This document shows positions 20,227-29,460 of a DNA stretch of 64,000 nucleotides, piece after piece (within the stretch, counting starts at the first letter, position 1; each line of letters begins with the position of its first letter). The DNA is taken from assembly GCF_003260265.1 (NCBI RefSeq), contig NZ_QITQ01000002.1, forward strand, positions 1-64,000, given 5' to 3'. A program made the position numbers and the translations under genes. The notes beneath the pieces were generated by a model. It was not told the DNA's origin, did no database searches, and was given only the letters and a program-made list of their open reading frames with translations. The stretch is from Roseovarius amoyensis (lineage in GTDB: Bacteria; Pseudomonadota; Alphaproteobacteria; Rhodobacterales; Rhodobacteraceae).

Positions 20227-21330
20227 TCACTCGGCCAGGCTTTGCAGATAGGCAATCACGCTGGCGCGCTGCTCTTCCTTGCGCAGACCCGAAAAGGTCA
20301 TCTTGTTGCCGGGGGCAAAATCGCGCGGCTTGGCCAGGTATTCGTTCAGCCGGTCCAGCGTCCATTCCCCGCCAAGCCCGGTCAGGGCGTCGGAATAGCT
20401 GAAGCCTTCGACGACGGCCACTTCACGCCCGACGACGCCAACCAGGTGCGGGCCGACTCGGTTCTGTTCCGCATCGGCGACATGGCACGCCTTGCACTGG
20501 CGATAGACCTTTGCGCCGTCAGCCGCATCGGCCGCCGCAACCATCGCGGCAAAGCCGCTGGCGGCTTCTTCTTCGGCGGCCGGTTCCTCTGCTGCCGCTT
20601 CTTCGGCGGCGGGTTCTTCCGCCGGCTCATCGGCGGCGGCCTCTTCGGTCGCCGCGGGCGCCTCTGCTTCTTCGGCGGGTTCATCGGCCATAGGTTCTTC
20701 GGTCGCTTCCTCGGCCGGCGCCTCTTCGGTGGCGGGTTCCGCTGCTTCTTCTTCTTCGGCGGCGGGCTCTTCCGTGGCGTCGCTGGCGGCGACGTCCATC
20801 TGGTAGGTGTCGCCATCGGTCTGGTCGAGGAAGGCGATCAGGTTCGCGCGGTCCTCGATGCTCTTGAGCCCGGCAAAGCTCATGATGGTGCCGGGGGCAA
20901 AGGCCGACGGCTTGGTGAGGAACTCGTTCAGGCTCTCTGGCGTCCATTCTTCGGTCGCTTCTTCCAGTTTGCCGGAATAGGCAAAGCCGTCGACCGCGTC
21001 GACCGTGCGTCCGACAACGCCATGCAGGTAGGGGCCGACACGGTTGTCGCCCTCTTCAAGCGAGTGACAGGCCTTGCACTTGTTGAACACACGCTCGCCC
21101 TTGCCGGTATCTGCATTGACGAAAAGCTCGGCAAAGTCGGGGCCGGCCTCTTCTTCGGTGGCTTCGGCTTCTTCCTCGCCGGTGTCGATAACGTAGGCCT
21201 GCTCATGGTCATCGCCGTGACCGCCGCCGCCGTGATAAATCGCTTCGGCCGCCCAGCTGCCGAACAGAAGGATCAGCAGCGACCCGCACAGCGCGCCGAC
21301 AGTTTTGGTCAATGTCATCGTGTCGAACAT
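20227..21330 (-). CDS. membrane-anchored cytochrome c with two heme domains
   Basis: This 367-residue protein has an uncleaved-looking membrane anchor (about residues 8-30) and a His/Gly/Asp/Glu-rich spacer. The first class I cytochrome c domain has heme motif C85-K-A-C-H89 and Met ligand in PGTIMSF, about M150. A linker of about 70 residues (185-258) made almost only of Ala, Glu and Pro follows. The second, similar domain has C279-K-A-C-H283 and Met ligand in PGNKMTF, about M344. The single-heme relative is cytochrome cy (CycM), which shuttles electrons from the bc1 complex to oxidases while tethered to the membrane. The duplication probably extends reach or adds a relay step. It has its own terminator. 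ATG at 21318 is an alternative start. Confidence 0.9.
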   Translation of the reverse strand: MFDTMTLTKTVGALCGSLLILLFGSWAAEAIYHGGGGHGDDHEQAYVIDTGEEEAEATEEEAGPDFAELFVNADTGKGERVFNKCKACHSLEEGDNRVGPYLHGVVGRTVDAVDGFAYSGKLEEATEEWTPESLNEFLTKPSAFAPGTIMSFAGLKSIEDRANLIAFLDQTDGDTYQMDVAASDATEEPAAEEEEAAEPATEEAPAEEATEEPMADEPAEEAEAPAATEEAAADEPAEEPAAEEAAAEEPAAEEEAASGFAAMVAAADAADGAKVYRQCKACHVADAEQNRVGPHLVGVVGREVAVVEGFSYSDALTGLGGEWTLDRLNEYLAKPRDFAPGNKMTFSGLRKEEQRASVIAYLQSLAE

Positions 21331-21468
21331 GAGCCCGTATTCCCCTAATTCTCTCGCGGGCTATCTATCCGCTTCCCCTGCTAACGCGCAAGGTGTAGTT
21401 TGCCCCCCCAGACGTCCCGGCCGAGCGGTTTGCGCCGGGCGTTGCACGAAAACAAACCGGACGGCACG

Positions 21469-22302
21469 ATGACCAGACGCATTGCCTTTCAGGGCGAGCC
21501 AGGGGCTTATTCGCACCAGGCCTGCCGCGAAACCTATCCCGAGATGGAGGCAATGCCCTGCCGTACCTTCGAGGATGCCATCGACGCGATACGCGACGGG
21601 ACGGCTGATCTGGCGATGCTGCCGGTCGAGAATTCGACCTATGGCCGGGTGGCCGACATTCACCACCTGCTGCCGCAATCGGGGCTGTTCATCATCGCCG
21701 AGGCGTTCGTGCGCGTGCGCATAAACCTGCTGGCGGTGCCGGGCACAAAGCTGTCCGCCATCACCCGGGCGATGAGCCACACGATGCTGCTGGGCCAGTG
21801 CCGGAAATTCCTGGCCGAACACGATATACAGCGCGTCAACGGTGCCGACACCGCCGGGTCGGCCCGGCAGGTGGCCGAGGATGGCAAGCCCGAGGTGGCG
21901 GCCTTGGCCAGCGAACTGGCGGGCGAGATTTATGGTCTCGACGTTCTGGCGCGCGATATCGAGGACGAAGGCAGCAACACCACCCGATTCCTGGTCATGG
22001 CGCGCGAACCGGACTGGAGCCGCCGTGGCGATGACGGCATGATGACCACCTTTGTCTTTCAGGTCCGCAACATTCCCGCCGCGCTTTACAAGGCGATGGG
22101 CGGGTTCGCCACCAATGGCGTCAACATGACCAAGCTGGAAAGCTACATGGTGAACGGGTCGTTCCACGCCACCCAGTTCTATGCCGACATAGAGGGTCAT
22201 CCCGATGATGCGCCGGTGCGGCGCGCGCTTGAGGAACTCGATTATTTTACCTCGAAGGTGACCATGCTCGGGGTCTACCCCGCCGACCCCCGCCGGCACT
22301 GA
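21469..22302 (+). CDS. pheA: prephenate dehydratase
   Basis: This 277-residue enzyme converts prephenate to phenylpyruvate in phenylalanine synthesis. The catalytic domain starts RIAFQGEPGAYSHQA and contains the T-R-F motif (NTTRFLVMA). The C-terminal ACT domain (about residues 195-270) includes the ESYM segment that corresponds to the phenylalanine-sensing ESRP region of other family members, so feedback inhibition is likely. There is no chorismate mutase domain, so it is monofunctional. ATG at 21469 is chosen because upstream in-frame sequence is not conserved-looking. Confidence 0.94.
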   Translation: MTRRIAFQGEPGAYSHQACRETYPEMEAMPCRTFEDAIDAIRDGTADLAMLPVENSTYGRVADIHHLLPQSGLFIIAEAFVRVRINLLAVPGTKLSAITRAMSHTMLLGQCRKFLAEHDIQRVNGADTAGSARQVAEDGKPEVAALASELAGEIYGLDVLARDIEDEGSNTTRFLVMAREPDWSRRGDDGMMTTFVFQVRNIPAALYKAMGGFATNGVNMTKLESYMVNGSFHATQFYADIEGHPDDAPVRRALEELDYFTSKVTMLGVYPADPRRH

Positions 22303-22656
22303 CGCCTTTCGCGATCAGGGCACGGCTGCTGGCGTTGCCTGCCCCAAATGTCGCGCTGCCCTGCCCTTGGGCCTGGCGTGGTTTTCATGTGTGGCGGGCG
22401 AGCGGTCTGTAACATATCGAAAATCCGGTAATCTGTTTATTTGGCGCCTATTTTCGGAATTTTCTGCGTCCGGCAGGATCGCGGTTTCGAGAGCATTTCG
22501 TGCGCTGCCGATCACGCTGTCGCGCTTGGCCTGACACGCTGAATCACAGCGGCGCGACCCGTCATTGTTTGCGCGTTGCCAGCCCCCATTTGCCAGTCAT
22601 CGACAACGCACAGAAGCCGTTGCCAGACATTTGCAAACCTCGAAAGGAAGAATGAA
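22303..22656. other. intergenic region before the repeat-protein gene
   Basis: This 354-base stretch is AT-richer than its surroundings around 22400-22470. It has no frame I would call a gene; a 66-codon frame on the minus strand lacks protein-like character. It presumably holds the promoter of the secreted repeat-protein gene. A GAAAGGAAG ribosome-binding site lies at its end, just before the ATG at 22657. Confidence 0.4.
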
Positions 22657-22989
22657 ATGACACGCTTCAAATTGATTGCAATCGCGACCGCAGCCGCCCT
22701 TCCCGCCATTGCCGCATATGCAGCGCCTGGCCCCGTTCCCACCGTGCGTGACCTGGCCGAACTGAGCCAGCAGGAACGCCCTGGCATCGACAACCCGCGT
22801 CCGTGGATGACGTCTGAGCTGAGCGAGCAAGAGCGCCCCGGCATCGACAACCCTCGCCCTTGGATGACGTCTGAGCTGAGCGAGCAAGAGCGCCCCGGCA
22901 TCGATAACCCTCGCCCCTGGATGACGTCTGAGCTGAGCCAACAGGAACGCAATGGCATCGACAACCCGCACCCTTGGACGGCTTCGTGA
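22657..22989 (+). CDS. small secreted protein made of four 19-residue tandem repeats
   Basis: This is a 110-residue protein of unknown function. Residues 1-22 form a clear signal peptide (MTRFKLIAIATAAALPAIAAYA, cleavage probably after AYA). A short linker (APGPVPTVRDLA) leads to four tandem 19-residue units of consensus ELS-x-QERPGIDNPRPWMTS, covering residues 35-110. The fourth unit is more diverged, and the protein ends exactly at its last residue. Each unit contains one Trp, one Gly and two Pro, and no Cys is present. A good ribosome-binding site (AAAGGAAG) precedes the ATG. It could be a periplasmic or secreted repeat protein, a ligand-binding array, or a precursor of repeated peptides. 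I do not recognise the family. Confidence 0.85.
   Translation: MTRFKLIAIATAAALPAIAAYAAPGPVPTVRDLAELSQQERPGIDNPRPWMTSELSEQERPGIDNPRPWMTSELSEQERPGIDNPRPWMTSELSQQERNGIDNPHPWTAS
22759..22986 (+). repeat. four tandem 57-bp coding repeats
   Basis: The units are at 22759-22815, 22816-22872, 22873-22929 and 22930-22986. Units 2 and 3 are nearly identical in DNA (differing by C/T changes such as GACAAC/GATAAC), whereas units 1 and 4 differ at more positions, many of them silent. This suggests a recent duplication of the central unit under protein-level constraint. Confidence 0.95.
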
Positions 22990-23116
22990 TCTCGGCCACT
23001 CTTGAACGACCCGCATTGACTGACCTGCCCGGCGCCTTAGCCGGGCCGGTCCTGTTTTCGGCATCCGCAGAAACGTCTCGCCCGGGCATGGCGCCCTCGA
23101 ATCGGGAAATGGCCGA

Positions 23117-23584
23117 TCAGGCAGGTCTCTGGTAGCGATTGCCGATGTCCTTGGCAAAGCTCGACAGCCGATCCTGAACCTTGTTCGTCAGGTTCTTGCG
23201 GGCCAGACGCAGCGACTGCACCAACAGCTTGCCCGACAGGTTCCTGGCCTTCAGTTCGAAATCCATCGTCAGCCGCGTGCTGTTGCGCGACAGCGCCACC
23301 AGGTCGGCCAGGATGGCCCCCTCCAGGTTCGACGACTGAGATGTCATCGTCATCCCGTTCGGCGCGTCGAACCCGGTCAGTTCGAGTTGCAACTCACGCG
23401 GCTTGCCGCGCAGCTCGAATCGGGCGTCCCATATCATGCCGGGTCCGGCGGATGTCAGGGTGTCGACGCGCTGCACCTCGGCGCCCCGGCGCATCGCCGC
23501 GCGTTCGATCGCCGGAAAATCCGTGAGCTGTTCAAAGACGAAATCTATGGGGGCCTCGATATCCTGTCTGACGCTGAATTTCAT
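23117..23584 (-). CDS. SRPBCC-family protein (START/Bet v1-like fold)
   Basis: This 155-residue soluble protein begins MKFSVRQDIEAPIDFVFEQLTDFPAIERAAMRRG, the standard opening of the SRPBCC superfamily. The family binds lipids or other hydrophobic ligands, or acts in polyketide-type cyclisation or coenzyme handling. No catalytic residues can be named. It is a single gene, convergent with the repeat-protein gene and in the same direction as nudC upstream. The ligand is unknown. Confidence 0.8.
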   Translation of the reverse strand: MKFSVRQDIEAPIDFVFEQLTDFPAIERAAMRRGAEVQRVDTLTSAGPGMIWDARFELRGKPRELQLELTGFDAPNGMTMTSQSSNLEGAILADLVALSRNSTRLTMDFELKARNLSGKLLVQSLRLARKNLTNKVQDRLSSFAKDIGNRYQRPA

Positions 23585-23668
23585 GCCTGTTCCCTGTCAC
23601 TGCCGCCCTCACCCGGTCGGGGAAACCCCTAACATCAATCATCGCGCGCCGCCAAGCGGGGTTTGACG

Positions 23669-24640
23669 TCAGGCCAGGGTATCGGCCAGCCAGCGGCGCA
23701 GCAGGAAATGCGCGATCGCGCCTTCGCGGGCCGGTCTGATCTGTGGGTGTTGCCCGGAAAAGGCCGCCATCACCTCTTCGCGGCTGACCCAGCGGGCGTC
23801 CTCGATCTCGACGGGGTCGATGTGTATGCCGGTATCCAGCGCTTCGGCCCGGCAACCCAGCATCAGCGAACTGGGAAAGGCCCAGGGTTGGCTGGCCAGA
23901 TATTCGACCCCGCCTGTATGGATGCCGGTTTCCTCGAACACCTCGCGCCGCACTGCCGCCTCGATGGTTTCGCCGGGTTCGACAAACCCCGCGAGACAGG
24001 AATAGTGCCCCTCGGGCCAGCCCGGTGAGCGGCCGACCAGCGCCTGGTTGCCTTTCGTGACCAGCATGATCACCACCGGGTCGCTGCGCGGAAAATGCTG
24101 GCCGCCGCAGGCATCGCAACTGCGTTGCCATCCGGCCATGATCATCCGGCTTTCGGCGCCGCAGCGCGAACAGAACCGGTGGCTTTCATGCCAGCCGATC
24201 AACGCCTTGGCGGTGGCGGTATATTCGGCGTCGCGCGGTGACAGCCGCGTCATGATGCGGCGCAGGTCGGCAAAGACATGGGTGTCGGGCAGGGCGGGGT
24301 GACGCTGTTGCGACATGTCGTCGAACCCGGTTCCGGCGCTGTCCGGCGGGGCGTCCGGCCGCCAGGCCGAGATATCGCGCGCCAGCACCAGCCGCCCGTC
24401 AGGTTCGCGGCCCAGCAGAATCGGCGGCATGCGCGCGCCCTCAAACACCGGGTGATCGGGGGGCAGGCGCACCAGCCGGTCATGCCCCGGCGCGGCCACC
24501 AGCGGCTTGCCGCGCCAAAGCAGCAGCGTTTCGGCCTGCCCGCGCGCGACCGCCTGCTCCAGCGCTGCGGGGTCGGCGCGCAGCGGCGCGGCACGGTCCA
24601 GCCCCGAACCGCCAAACGTTACTGTTTCGGCTTCTTTCAT
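23669..24640 (-). CDS. nudC: NAD(+) diphosphatase / NADH pyrophosphatase (Nudix)
   Basis: This 323-residue NudC-type enzyme hydrolyses NADH or NAD+ to NMN(H) and AMP, and in some bacteria removes NAD caps from RNA. It has an N-terminal domain, a zinc ribbon (CSRCGAES ... CDACGGQHFP) and a Nudix box GFVEPGETIEAAVRREVFEETG. The NADH-specific array SQPWAFPSS follows the box. The gene is transcribed divergently from the CpdB-type nucleotidase gene. Confidence 0.94.
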   Translation of the reverse strand: MKEAETVTFGGSGLDRAAPLRADPAALEQAVARGQAETLLLWRGKPLVAAPGHDRLVRLPPDHPVFEGARMPPILLGREPDGRLVLARDISAWRPDAPPDSAGTGFDDMSQQRHPALPDTHVFADLRRIMTRLSPRDAEYTATAKALIGWHESHRFCSRCGAESRMIMAGWQRSCDACGGQHFPRSDPVVIMLVTKGNQALVGRSPGWPEGHYSCLAGFVEPGETIEAAVRREVFEETGIHTGGVEYLASQPWAFPSSLMLGCRAEALDTGIHIDPVEIEDARWVSREEVMAAFSGQHPQIRPAREGAIAHFLLRRWLADTLA

Positions 24641-24856
24641 CTGTGCTCTCCCTGCCTGTCAGGTGCCATGTTCCGGCCCGCCCGGCAAGACACTTGCATG
24701 TGTCGATAGGGCGCGCCGAAACCGGGAAGATGCGTTTCTCCTGCGGTTTACAGGTATATTGTGCTGCGCTAGCGTGGTTCCTCTTTGGGTTGCAATCTGA
24801 CGGGCAGGCAGGGCAGTGATGAACCGTGGATATCCGACCTCGCCGAGGGCGGCTGG

Positions 24857-26809
24857 ATGAACCGGTGGGCGGGCTGTGCGCCGCATTCGGCCGATACCTC
24901 TGCCGTGATGGCGCGATGCCACTTGCGGCTGCTCGCCACCTCGGACGTGCATGGCGCGATTCTGCCTTTCGATTATGCCAGCGGCCGTGACAGCACCACC
25001 TATGGGCTGGCGCGCACGGCCAGCCTGATATCTCGCGCCCGACAAGAGGCGCAGGGCGGCTGCCTGCTGGTGGACAATGGCGATTTCCTGCAGGGCACGC
25101 CGCTCAGCGACCTGCATGACATTGCCGGCGAGGGCGGACGTCACCCGGTGATCGCGGCGATGAACCGGCTGGGATATGACGCTGCCTGCCTGGGCAATCA
25201 CGAATTCAACTTTGGCCTTCCGGCCTTGCAAAAGGCGCTGTCGCAGGCGGCGTTTCCGGCGATCTGCGCCAACGCGCTGATCCAGCGCGGCGCCAGCGTG
25301 GCCGAGGATGTCACCCTGTTGCCGCCGTCGGTGATGATCGAGCGCGAGCTGAGCGACCGGACCGGCGCCCGCCACCGGCTGCGGATCGGTCTGCTGGGGC
25401 TCTTGCCGCCTCAGATCATGGCCTGGGACAGGTTTCACCTGGCGCGCGAGCTATGCGCCCGCGACATGCTGGACACCGCCGCCGCGCGGGTGCCGATGCT
25501 GCGCGCGGCGGGGGCCGACCTGGTGGTGCTGCTGGCCCATACCGGCCTGGAAACCGGCCCATCGGGCGCCGGGGCCGAAAACGCCGCGCTTGGCCTGGCG
25601 CGGCTGCCCGGTGTCGACGCGATCATTGCCGGCCACAGCCACGAGGTCTTTCCCGACCCCGACCCCGACGCGCCGCAGCGATGCGACGGTGCCGACCACC
25701 GCGCCGGCACCTTCTGCGGGGTGCCGGCGGTGATGCCGGGTTTTCGTGGCTCGCACCTGGGGGTGATCGACCTGGAACTGGAACGCCACGCGCAGGGATG
25801 GCGTCTCGCCACCCACCGGGCAGAGGCGCGCGCCGTGGCGCCCGATGCCGGACAGCCGGCGGCGCCGGACCCTGCGATCATGGCCGCGGTGCGCCGCAGC
25901 CATGCCGCCACGCTGGCGCATATGCGTATCCCGCTGGGACGAACGCCGCGACCGATCCTCAGTTACCTGTCGCGCTATCGCTCGGACCTGCCGGTGTTGA
26001 TGGTGGCCCAGGCCCAGCGCATGGCCGTCGCCCGCGCGCTCGAGGACGGTCCGCTGGCCGAATTGCCGCTGTTGTCGGCCACCGCCCCCTTTCAGACCGG
26101 CGGGCGGAGCGGGCCGGACGCCTATGTCGACATTCCCGCAGGGTCGCTGAGCCTGCGCAACGCCGCCGATCTGCAGCCCTTTCCCAACACGCTGTGCGCG
26201 CTGTTGCTGACCGGGGACGAATTGCGCGACTGGCTGGAACGCGCGGTATCGTGCTTTCTGACGGTGCAGCTGGGCCGGCAGGACCAGCCGCTGTGGAACC
26301 GCGACTTTCCCGGCAATGTGGCCGATACCGTCCTTGGCCTGCGCTATCGGATCGACCTGACCCGCCAGCCGCTTTACGATGTGCGCGGCAACCCGCTGGC
26401 GGATACCGACGCCGGTGCTGGCGGACGGATCGGCGGGCTTTGCCACAAGGGGGCACCGGTGCGTGCCGATGACCGTTTCGTCATGGCGGTGAACAGTTAT
26501 CGTGCCTTTGGCGGCGGCCCCTATCCGGCCTTGCCCGACGACCGGCTGGTCTATGCCAGCCGCGCGCCGGTGCTCGATGCGCTGGCGGATTTCCTGCGCT
26601 CGGACGCGATCGAGCGGTTCCGCCCGGCGCCGGTGTGGTCGTTCCTGCCGGTGCCCGGCGCCTCGGCGCTGATTGAAACCGGCCCCGGCCTGCGCGCCCA
26701 TTCCGACGATATCGCCGCGATGGGGCTGACCGATCTCGGGGTCTCTGGGGTCGGGTTCTTGCGCCTGCGCATGCCGCTTGACGGTACTGCTTGCGAATCC
26801 GGCGGCTAG
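24857..26809 (+). CDS. 5'-nucleotidase / 2',3'-cyclic-nucleotide 2'-phosphodiesterase (CpdB-like)
   Basis: This protein of about 650 residues has an N-terminal metallophosphatase domain (LLATSDVHGAILPFDY; NGDFLQG; GNHEFNFGLP; AHTGLE; GHSHEVFP, supplying the two-metal ligands) and a C-terminal 5'-nucleotidase domain with the substrate-binding region VNSYRAFGGGPYP. It should hydrolyse cyclic nucleotides and nucleotide monophosphates. No signal peptide is visible at ATG 24857 (preceded by GAGGGCGG) or at the alternative ATG 24908, whereas E. coli CpdB is periplasmic. A TTG at 24785 is a further possible start. Localisation is therefore open. Confidence 0.87.
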   Translation: MNRWAGCAPHSADTSAVMARCHLRLLATSDVHGAILPFDYASGRDSTTYGLARTASLISRARQEAQGGCLLVDNGDFLQGTPLSDLHDIAGEGGRHPVIAAMNRLGYDAACLGNHEFNFGLPALQKALSQAAFPAICANALIQRGASVAEDVTLLPPSVMIERELSDRTGARHRLRIGLLGLLPPQIMAWDRFHLARELCARDMLDTAAARVPMLRAAGADLVVLLAHTGLETGPSGAGAENAALGLARLPGVDAIIAGHSHEVFPDPDPDAPQRCDGADHRAGTFCGVPAVMPGFRGSHLGVIDLELERHAQGWRLATHRAEARAVAPDAGQPAAPDPAIMAAVRRSHAATLAHMRIPLGRTPRPILSYLSRYRSDLPVLMVAQAQRMAVARALEDGPLAELPLLSATAPFQTGGRSGPDAYVDIPAGSLSLRNAADLQPFPNTLCALLLTGDELRDWLERAVSCFLTVQLGRQDQPLWNRDFPGNVADTVLGLRYRIDLTRQPLYDVRGNPLADTDAGAGGRIGGLCHKGAPVRADDRFVMAVNSYRAFGGGPYPALPDDRLVYASRAPVLDALADFLRSDAIERFRPAPVWSFLPVPGASALIETGPGLRAHSDDIAAMGLTDLGVSGVGFLRLRMPLDGTACESGG

Positions 26810-26822
26810 CGCTTATCTGTCC

Positions 26823-26924
26823 GGGTGAGAGGTTGGCGCGGGCAAGCACCTCGCCAACCCGGTCAGATCCGGAAGGAAGCAGCCGTAACGAGCCCCGCTT
26901 GGGTCGTTGTCCAGCCTCTCACCC
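26823..26924 (+). ncRNA. ffs: signal recognition particle RNA (4.5S / small SRP RNA)
   Basis: The conserved helix 8 core GGTCAGATCCGGAAGGAAGC (26861-26880) with its GGAA tetraloop is followed by AGCC, and by GGGTCGTTGTCCAGCC on the return strand. The 5' end GGGTGAGAGGTTGG pairs with the 3' end CCAGCCTCTCACCC, giving a rod of about 102 nt. It binds Ffh and directs co-translational membrane targeting. A short TTTTCC follows the 3' end. The last 6 bases overlap the stop of the convergent phosphatase gene. Confidence 0.96.
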
Positions 26925-27437
26925 TTTTCCCTTCGATGACAGGCTGCCCGTGGACTGGCGCCGTTTCGCCCAGTTGTACTGCTCCTCGGTTTCGACGGCG
27001 CAGGGGCGCAGTTCGCGCAGGCGCTCCAGCGCGGCAGCGGGTTTTTCGCCGCAGGCGACCATCAGCTTCAGCGCCGCCATGCCCGACCGCCCGCAGCCGC
27101 CGACACAATGGATCAGCACCCGCCCGCTGCCCCTGAGCGCGGCACAGGCGCGGTCAGAGGCCGCGCGCCATGCTTCGGCCTGATCGGGGCCGGGGATGCC
27201 CATGTCGGGGCAGGGGATATGATGCCAGCGCGCGCCCGAATACAGCAGGTCGGTGCCCAGGTTGCCGGCGCCCCATTCAACCATTTCAACCTCGGTCGCC
27301 ATGGTGATCACCAACGCCGGTTTCCAGTCCTTCATATGCGCGATGTCCTCGGCATAGTGGCCGCCGCGGCCGGGCATCGGCGCTATGCCGAGGATGCCGC
27401 TGGCCACCGGCAGGGCATAGATGACAAAGCCGGTCAT
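26919..27437 (-). CDS. protein tyrosine / dual-specificity phosphatase family protein
   Basis: This 172-residue protein carries the cysteine-phosphatase signature H-C-x5-R-S (HCVGGCGRSG, about residues 113-122) and an upstream general-acid loop candidate (CPDMGIPGPDQ). Small PTP-like enzymes dephosphorylate Tyr or other phospho-substrates in the cytoplasm. The frame is open upstream to 27710, but ATG at 27437 (MTGFVIYALPVASG) gives the domain start. Its TGA lies inside the 3' end of the convergent SRP RNA gene. The substrate is unknown. Confidence 0.85.
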   Translation of the reverse strand: MTGFVIYALPVASGILGIAPMPGRGGHYAEDIAHMKDWKPALVITMATEVEMVEWGAGNLGTDLLYSGARWHHIPCPDMGIPGPDQAEAWRAASDRACAALRGSGRVLIHCVGGCGRSGMAALKLMVACGEKPAAALERLRELRPCAVETEEQYNWAKRRQSTGSLSSKGKG

Positions 27438-27699
27438 GCGCGCCCCCCGGCAAGGGGTGCGTGGCAATGGCTTTTGATCCGCGCAATGGGCCGCACCCGA
27501 CACGCCCCGAATGCCGCCCGGGCCCCTGTTGTCGCAGCATATTGCCCGCGCCGGTCCCCCAACGGACGCATGGCCTTTCCCCCGTTCACTATACCCAACA
27601 CCGCGGCCAGCCTTGCCGGATCGCGCGCCAAAAGCAAGCTGGACGGCCAACCGGCACGGCTTTAGGCTGGCGCGGTATCCCGAATCCGGCAGGTTGCGC

Positions 27700-29460
27700 A
27701 TGTCCGACACCCCTTCAAAAGGCTATCAGGTTCTGGCCCGCAAGTACCGGCCCGAGACCTTTGCCGATCTGGTCGGGCAGCAGGCGATGGTGCGCACGCT
27801 CAAGAACGCCTTTCAGGCCGATAGGGTGGCGCAGGCGTTCATCATGACCGGCATCCGCGGCACCGGTAAGACCACCACAGCGCGGATTATCGCCAAGGGG
27901 ATGAACTGTATCGGCCCCGACGGCACCGGCGGCCCCACGATCGAGCCATGCGGCGAGTGCGAGCATTGCCGCGCGATCATGGAGGGCCGCCATGTCGACG
28001 TGATGGAGATCGACGCCGCCTCGAATACCGGGGTCGACAACATCCGCGACGCGATCATCGATTCGGTGTCCTATGCGCCCAGCAGCGCGCGCTACAAGAT
28101 CTACATCATCGACGAGGTGCACATGCTGTCGACCAGCGCGTTCAACGCGCTGCTCAAGACGCTGGAAGAGCCGCCCGCGCATGTAAAGTTCATCTTTGCC
28201 ACCACCGAGATCCGCAAGGTGCCGGTTACCGTGCTCAGCCGCTGCCAGCGGTTCGACCTGCGCCGCATCGACCCCGAAGAGATGATGGAGATGCTGCGCC
28301 GGATCGCCGCCTCCGAAGGGGCTGAAATCACCGAAGAGGCGCTGGCGCTGATCACCCGTGCCGCCGAAGGGTCGGCGCGGGATGCGACCTCTCTGCTCGA
28401 CCAGGCGATCAGCCACGGCGGGGGCGAAACCACCGCCGAAGAGGTGCGCGCCATGCTCGGGCTGGCGGACCGGGGCCGGGTGATGGACCTTTTCGACCTG
28501 ATCGTGCGGGGGGATGCCGCCGGGGCGTTGACCGAACTGTCGGCGCAATATGCCGACGGTGCCGATCCGATGGCGGTGTTGCGTGACCTGGCCGAGATTG
28601 CGCATTGGGTCAGCGTCGTGCAGATCACGCCCGAGGCCGCCGAAGACCCCACCATCGGCCCCGACGAGCGCGAGCGCGGCCGGGCAATGGCGGCGGCGCT
28701 GCCGATGCGGGTGCTGACCCGGATGTGGCAGATGCTGCTCAAGGCGCTGGAAGAGGTGGCGCAGGCCCCCAACGCGATGATGGCCGCCGAGATGGCGGTG
28801 ATCCGCATGACCCATGTGGCCGAACTGCCCACGCCAGAGGATCTGGTGCGCCGGTTGCAGGATGCGCCGCCGCCGGCCGGGCCGGGGGGCGGGGGTGGCA
28901 GGGCTGCCGGCGCCGCACCGGCCCCGGCACCGCAGGCCCGGGCAACCCCGCCGCAACAGGGCGGTGGGGGCGGCACGGGCGCCGGGCCATCGGCTGTGCT
29001 GGCGGCGCAGCCCGAGAACGCGCTGGCGTATTATGCCCGGTTCGACCAGGTGGTCGAGCTGATCCGCGCCAACCGCGAGGTTCAGTTGCTGATCGAGGTC
29101 GAGACCTGCGTTCAACTGGTCTCATATCGCCCTGGACGGATCGAGTTTCAGCCGACCGGGGACGCGCCCCGCGACCTGGCGCAGCGCCTGGGTGCTGCGC
29201 TGCAACGCTGGACCGGTGCCCGCTGGGCGGTGTCGGTGGTGGCCGAGGGCGGTGAACCCACGATCGCCGCCACCCGCGACGCCGAGCGTCGCGCGCTGGA
29301 GGAAGATGCCCACGCACATCCGCTGGTGCAGGCCGTCTTTGCCGCCTTTCCCGAGGCCCGTATCACCGGCATCCGCACCGCCGAAGAAATGCAGGCTCAG
29401 GCCCAGGCCGAGGCCCTGCCCGAGGTCGAAGAGGAATGGGACCCCTTCGAAGAAAGCTGA
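27700..29460 (+). CDS. dnaX: DNA polymerase III subunits gamma and tau
   Basis: This 586-residue clamp-loader ATPase starts at ATG 27700 (MSDTPSKGYQVLARKYRPETF). Walker A is GIRGTGKTTTAR, the zinc-binding cysteines include CGECEHC, the Walker B/DExx motif is IIDEVHMLS, and the SRC sensor is VLSRCQRF. A Gly/Ala/Pro-rich linker (about residues 390-430) separates the ATPase from the tau-type C-terminal domain that contacts the polymerase. I saw no classic A-AAA-AAG slippery site. It is usually clustered with ybaB-recR, which here lie 10.6 kb downstream. Confidence 0.96.
   Translation: MSDTPSKGYQVLARKYRPETFADLVGQQAMVRTLKNAFQADRVAQAFIMTGIRGTGKTTTARIIAKGMNCIGPDGTGGPTIEPCGECEHCRAIMEGRHVDVMEIDAASNTGVDNIRDAIIDSVSYAPSSARYKIYIIDEVHMLSTSAFNALLKTLEEPPAHVKFIFATTEIRKVPVTVLSRCQRFDLRRIDPEEMMEMLRRIAASEGAEITEEALALITRAAEGSARDATSLLDQAISHGGGETTAEEVRAMLGLADRGRVMDLFDLIVRGDAAGALTELSAQYADGADPMAVLRDLAEIAHWVSVVQITPEAAEDPTIGPDERERGRAMAAALPMRVLTRMWQMLLKALEEVAQAPNAMMAAEMAVIRMTHVAELPTPEDLVRRLQDAPPPAGPGGGGGRAAGAAPAPAPQARATPPQQGGGGGTGAGPSAVLAAQPENALAYYARFDQVVELIRANREVQLLIEVETCVQLVSYRPGRIEFQPTGDAPRDLAQRLGAALQRWTGARWAVSVVAEGGEPTIAATRDAERRALEEDAHAHPLVQAVFAAFPEARITGIRTAEEMQAQAQAEALPEVEEEWDPFEES

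Noticed and set aside
22315..22515. 66-codon minus-strand frame after pheA
   Set aside because: No ribosome-binding site, no protein-like pattern, and it occupies the probable promoter region of the repeat-protein gene.
27700..29460. Programmed frameshift producing gamma from dnaX
   Set aside because: No A-AAA-AAG slippery heptamer with a downstream hairpin could be seen, so a separate gamma form is not supported from sequence.
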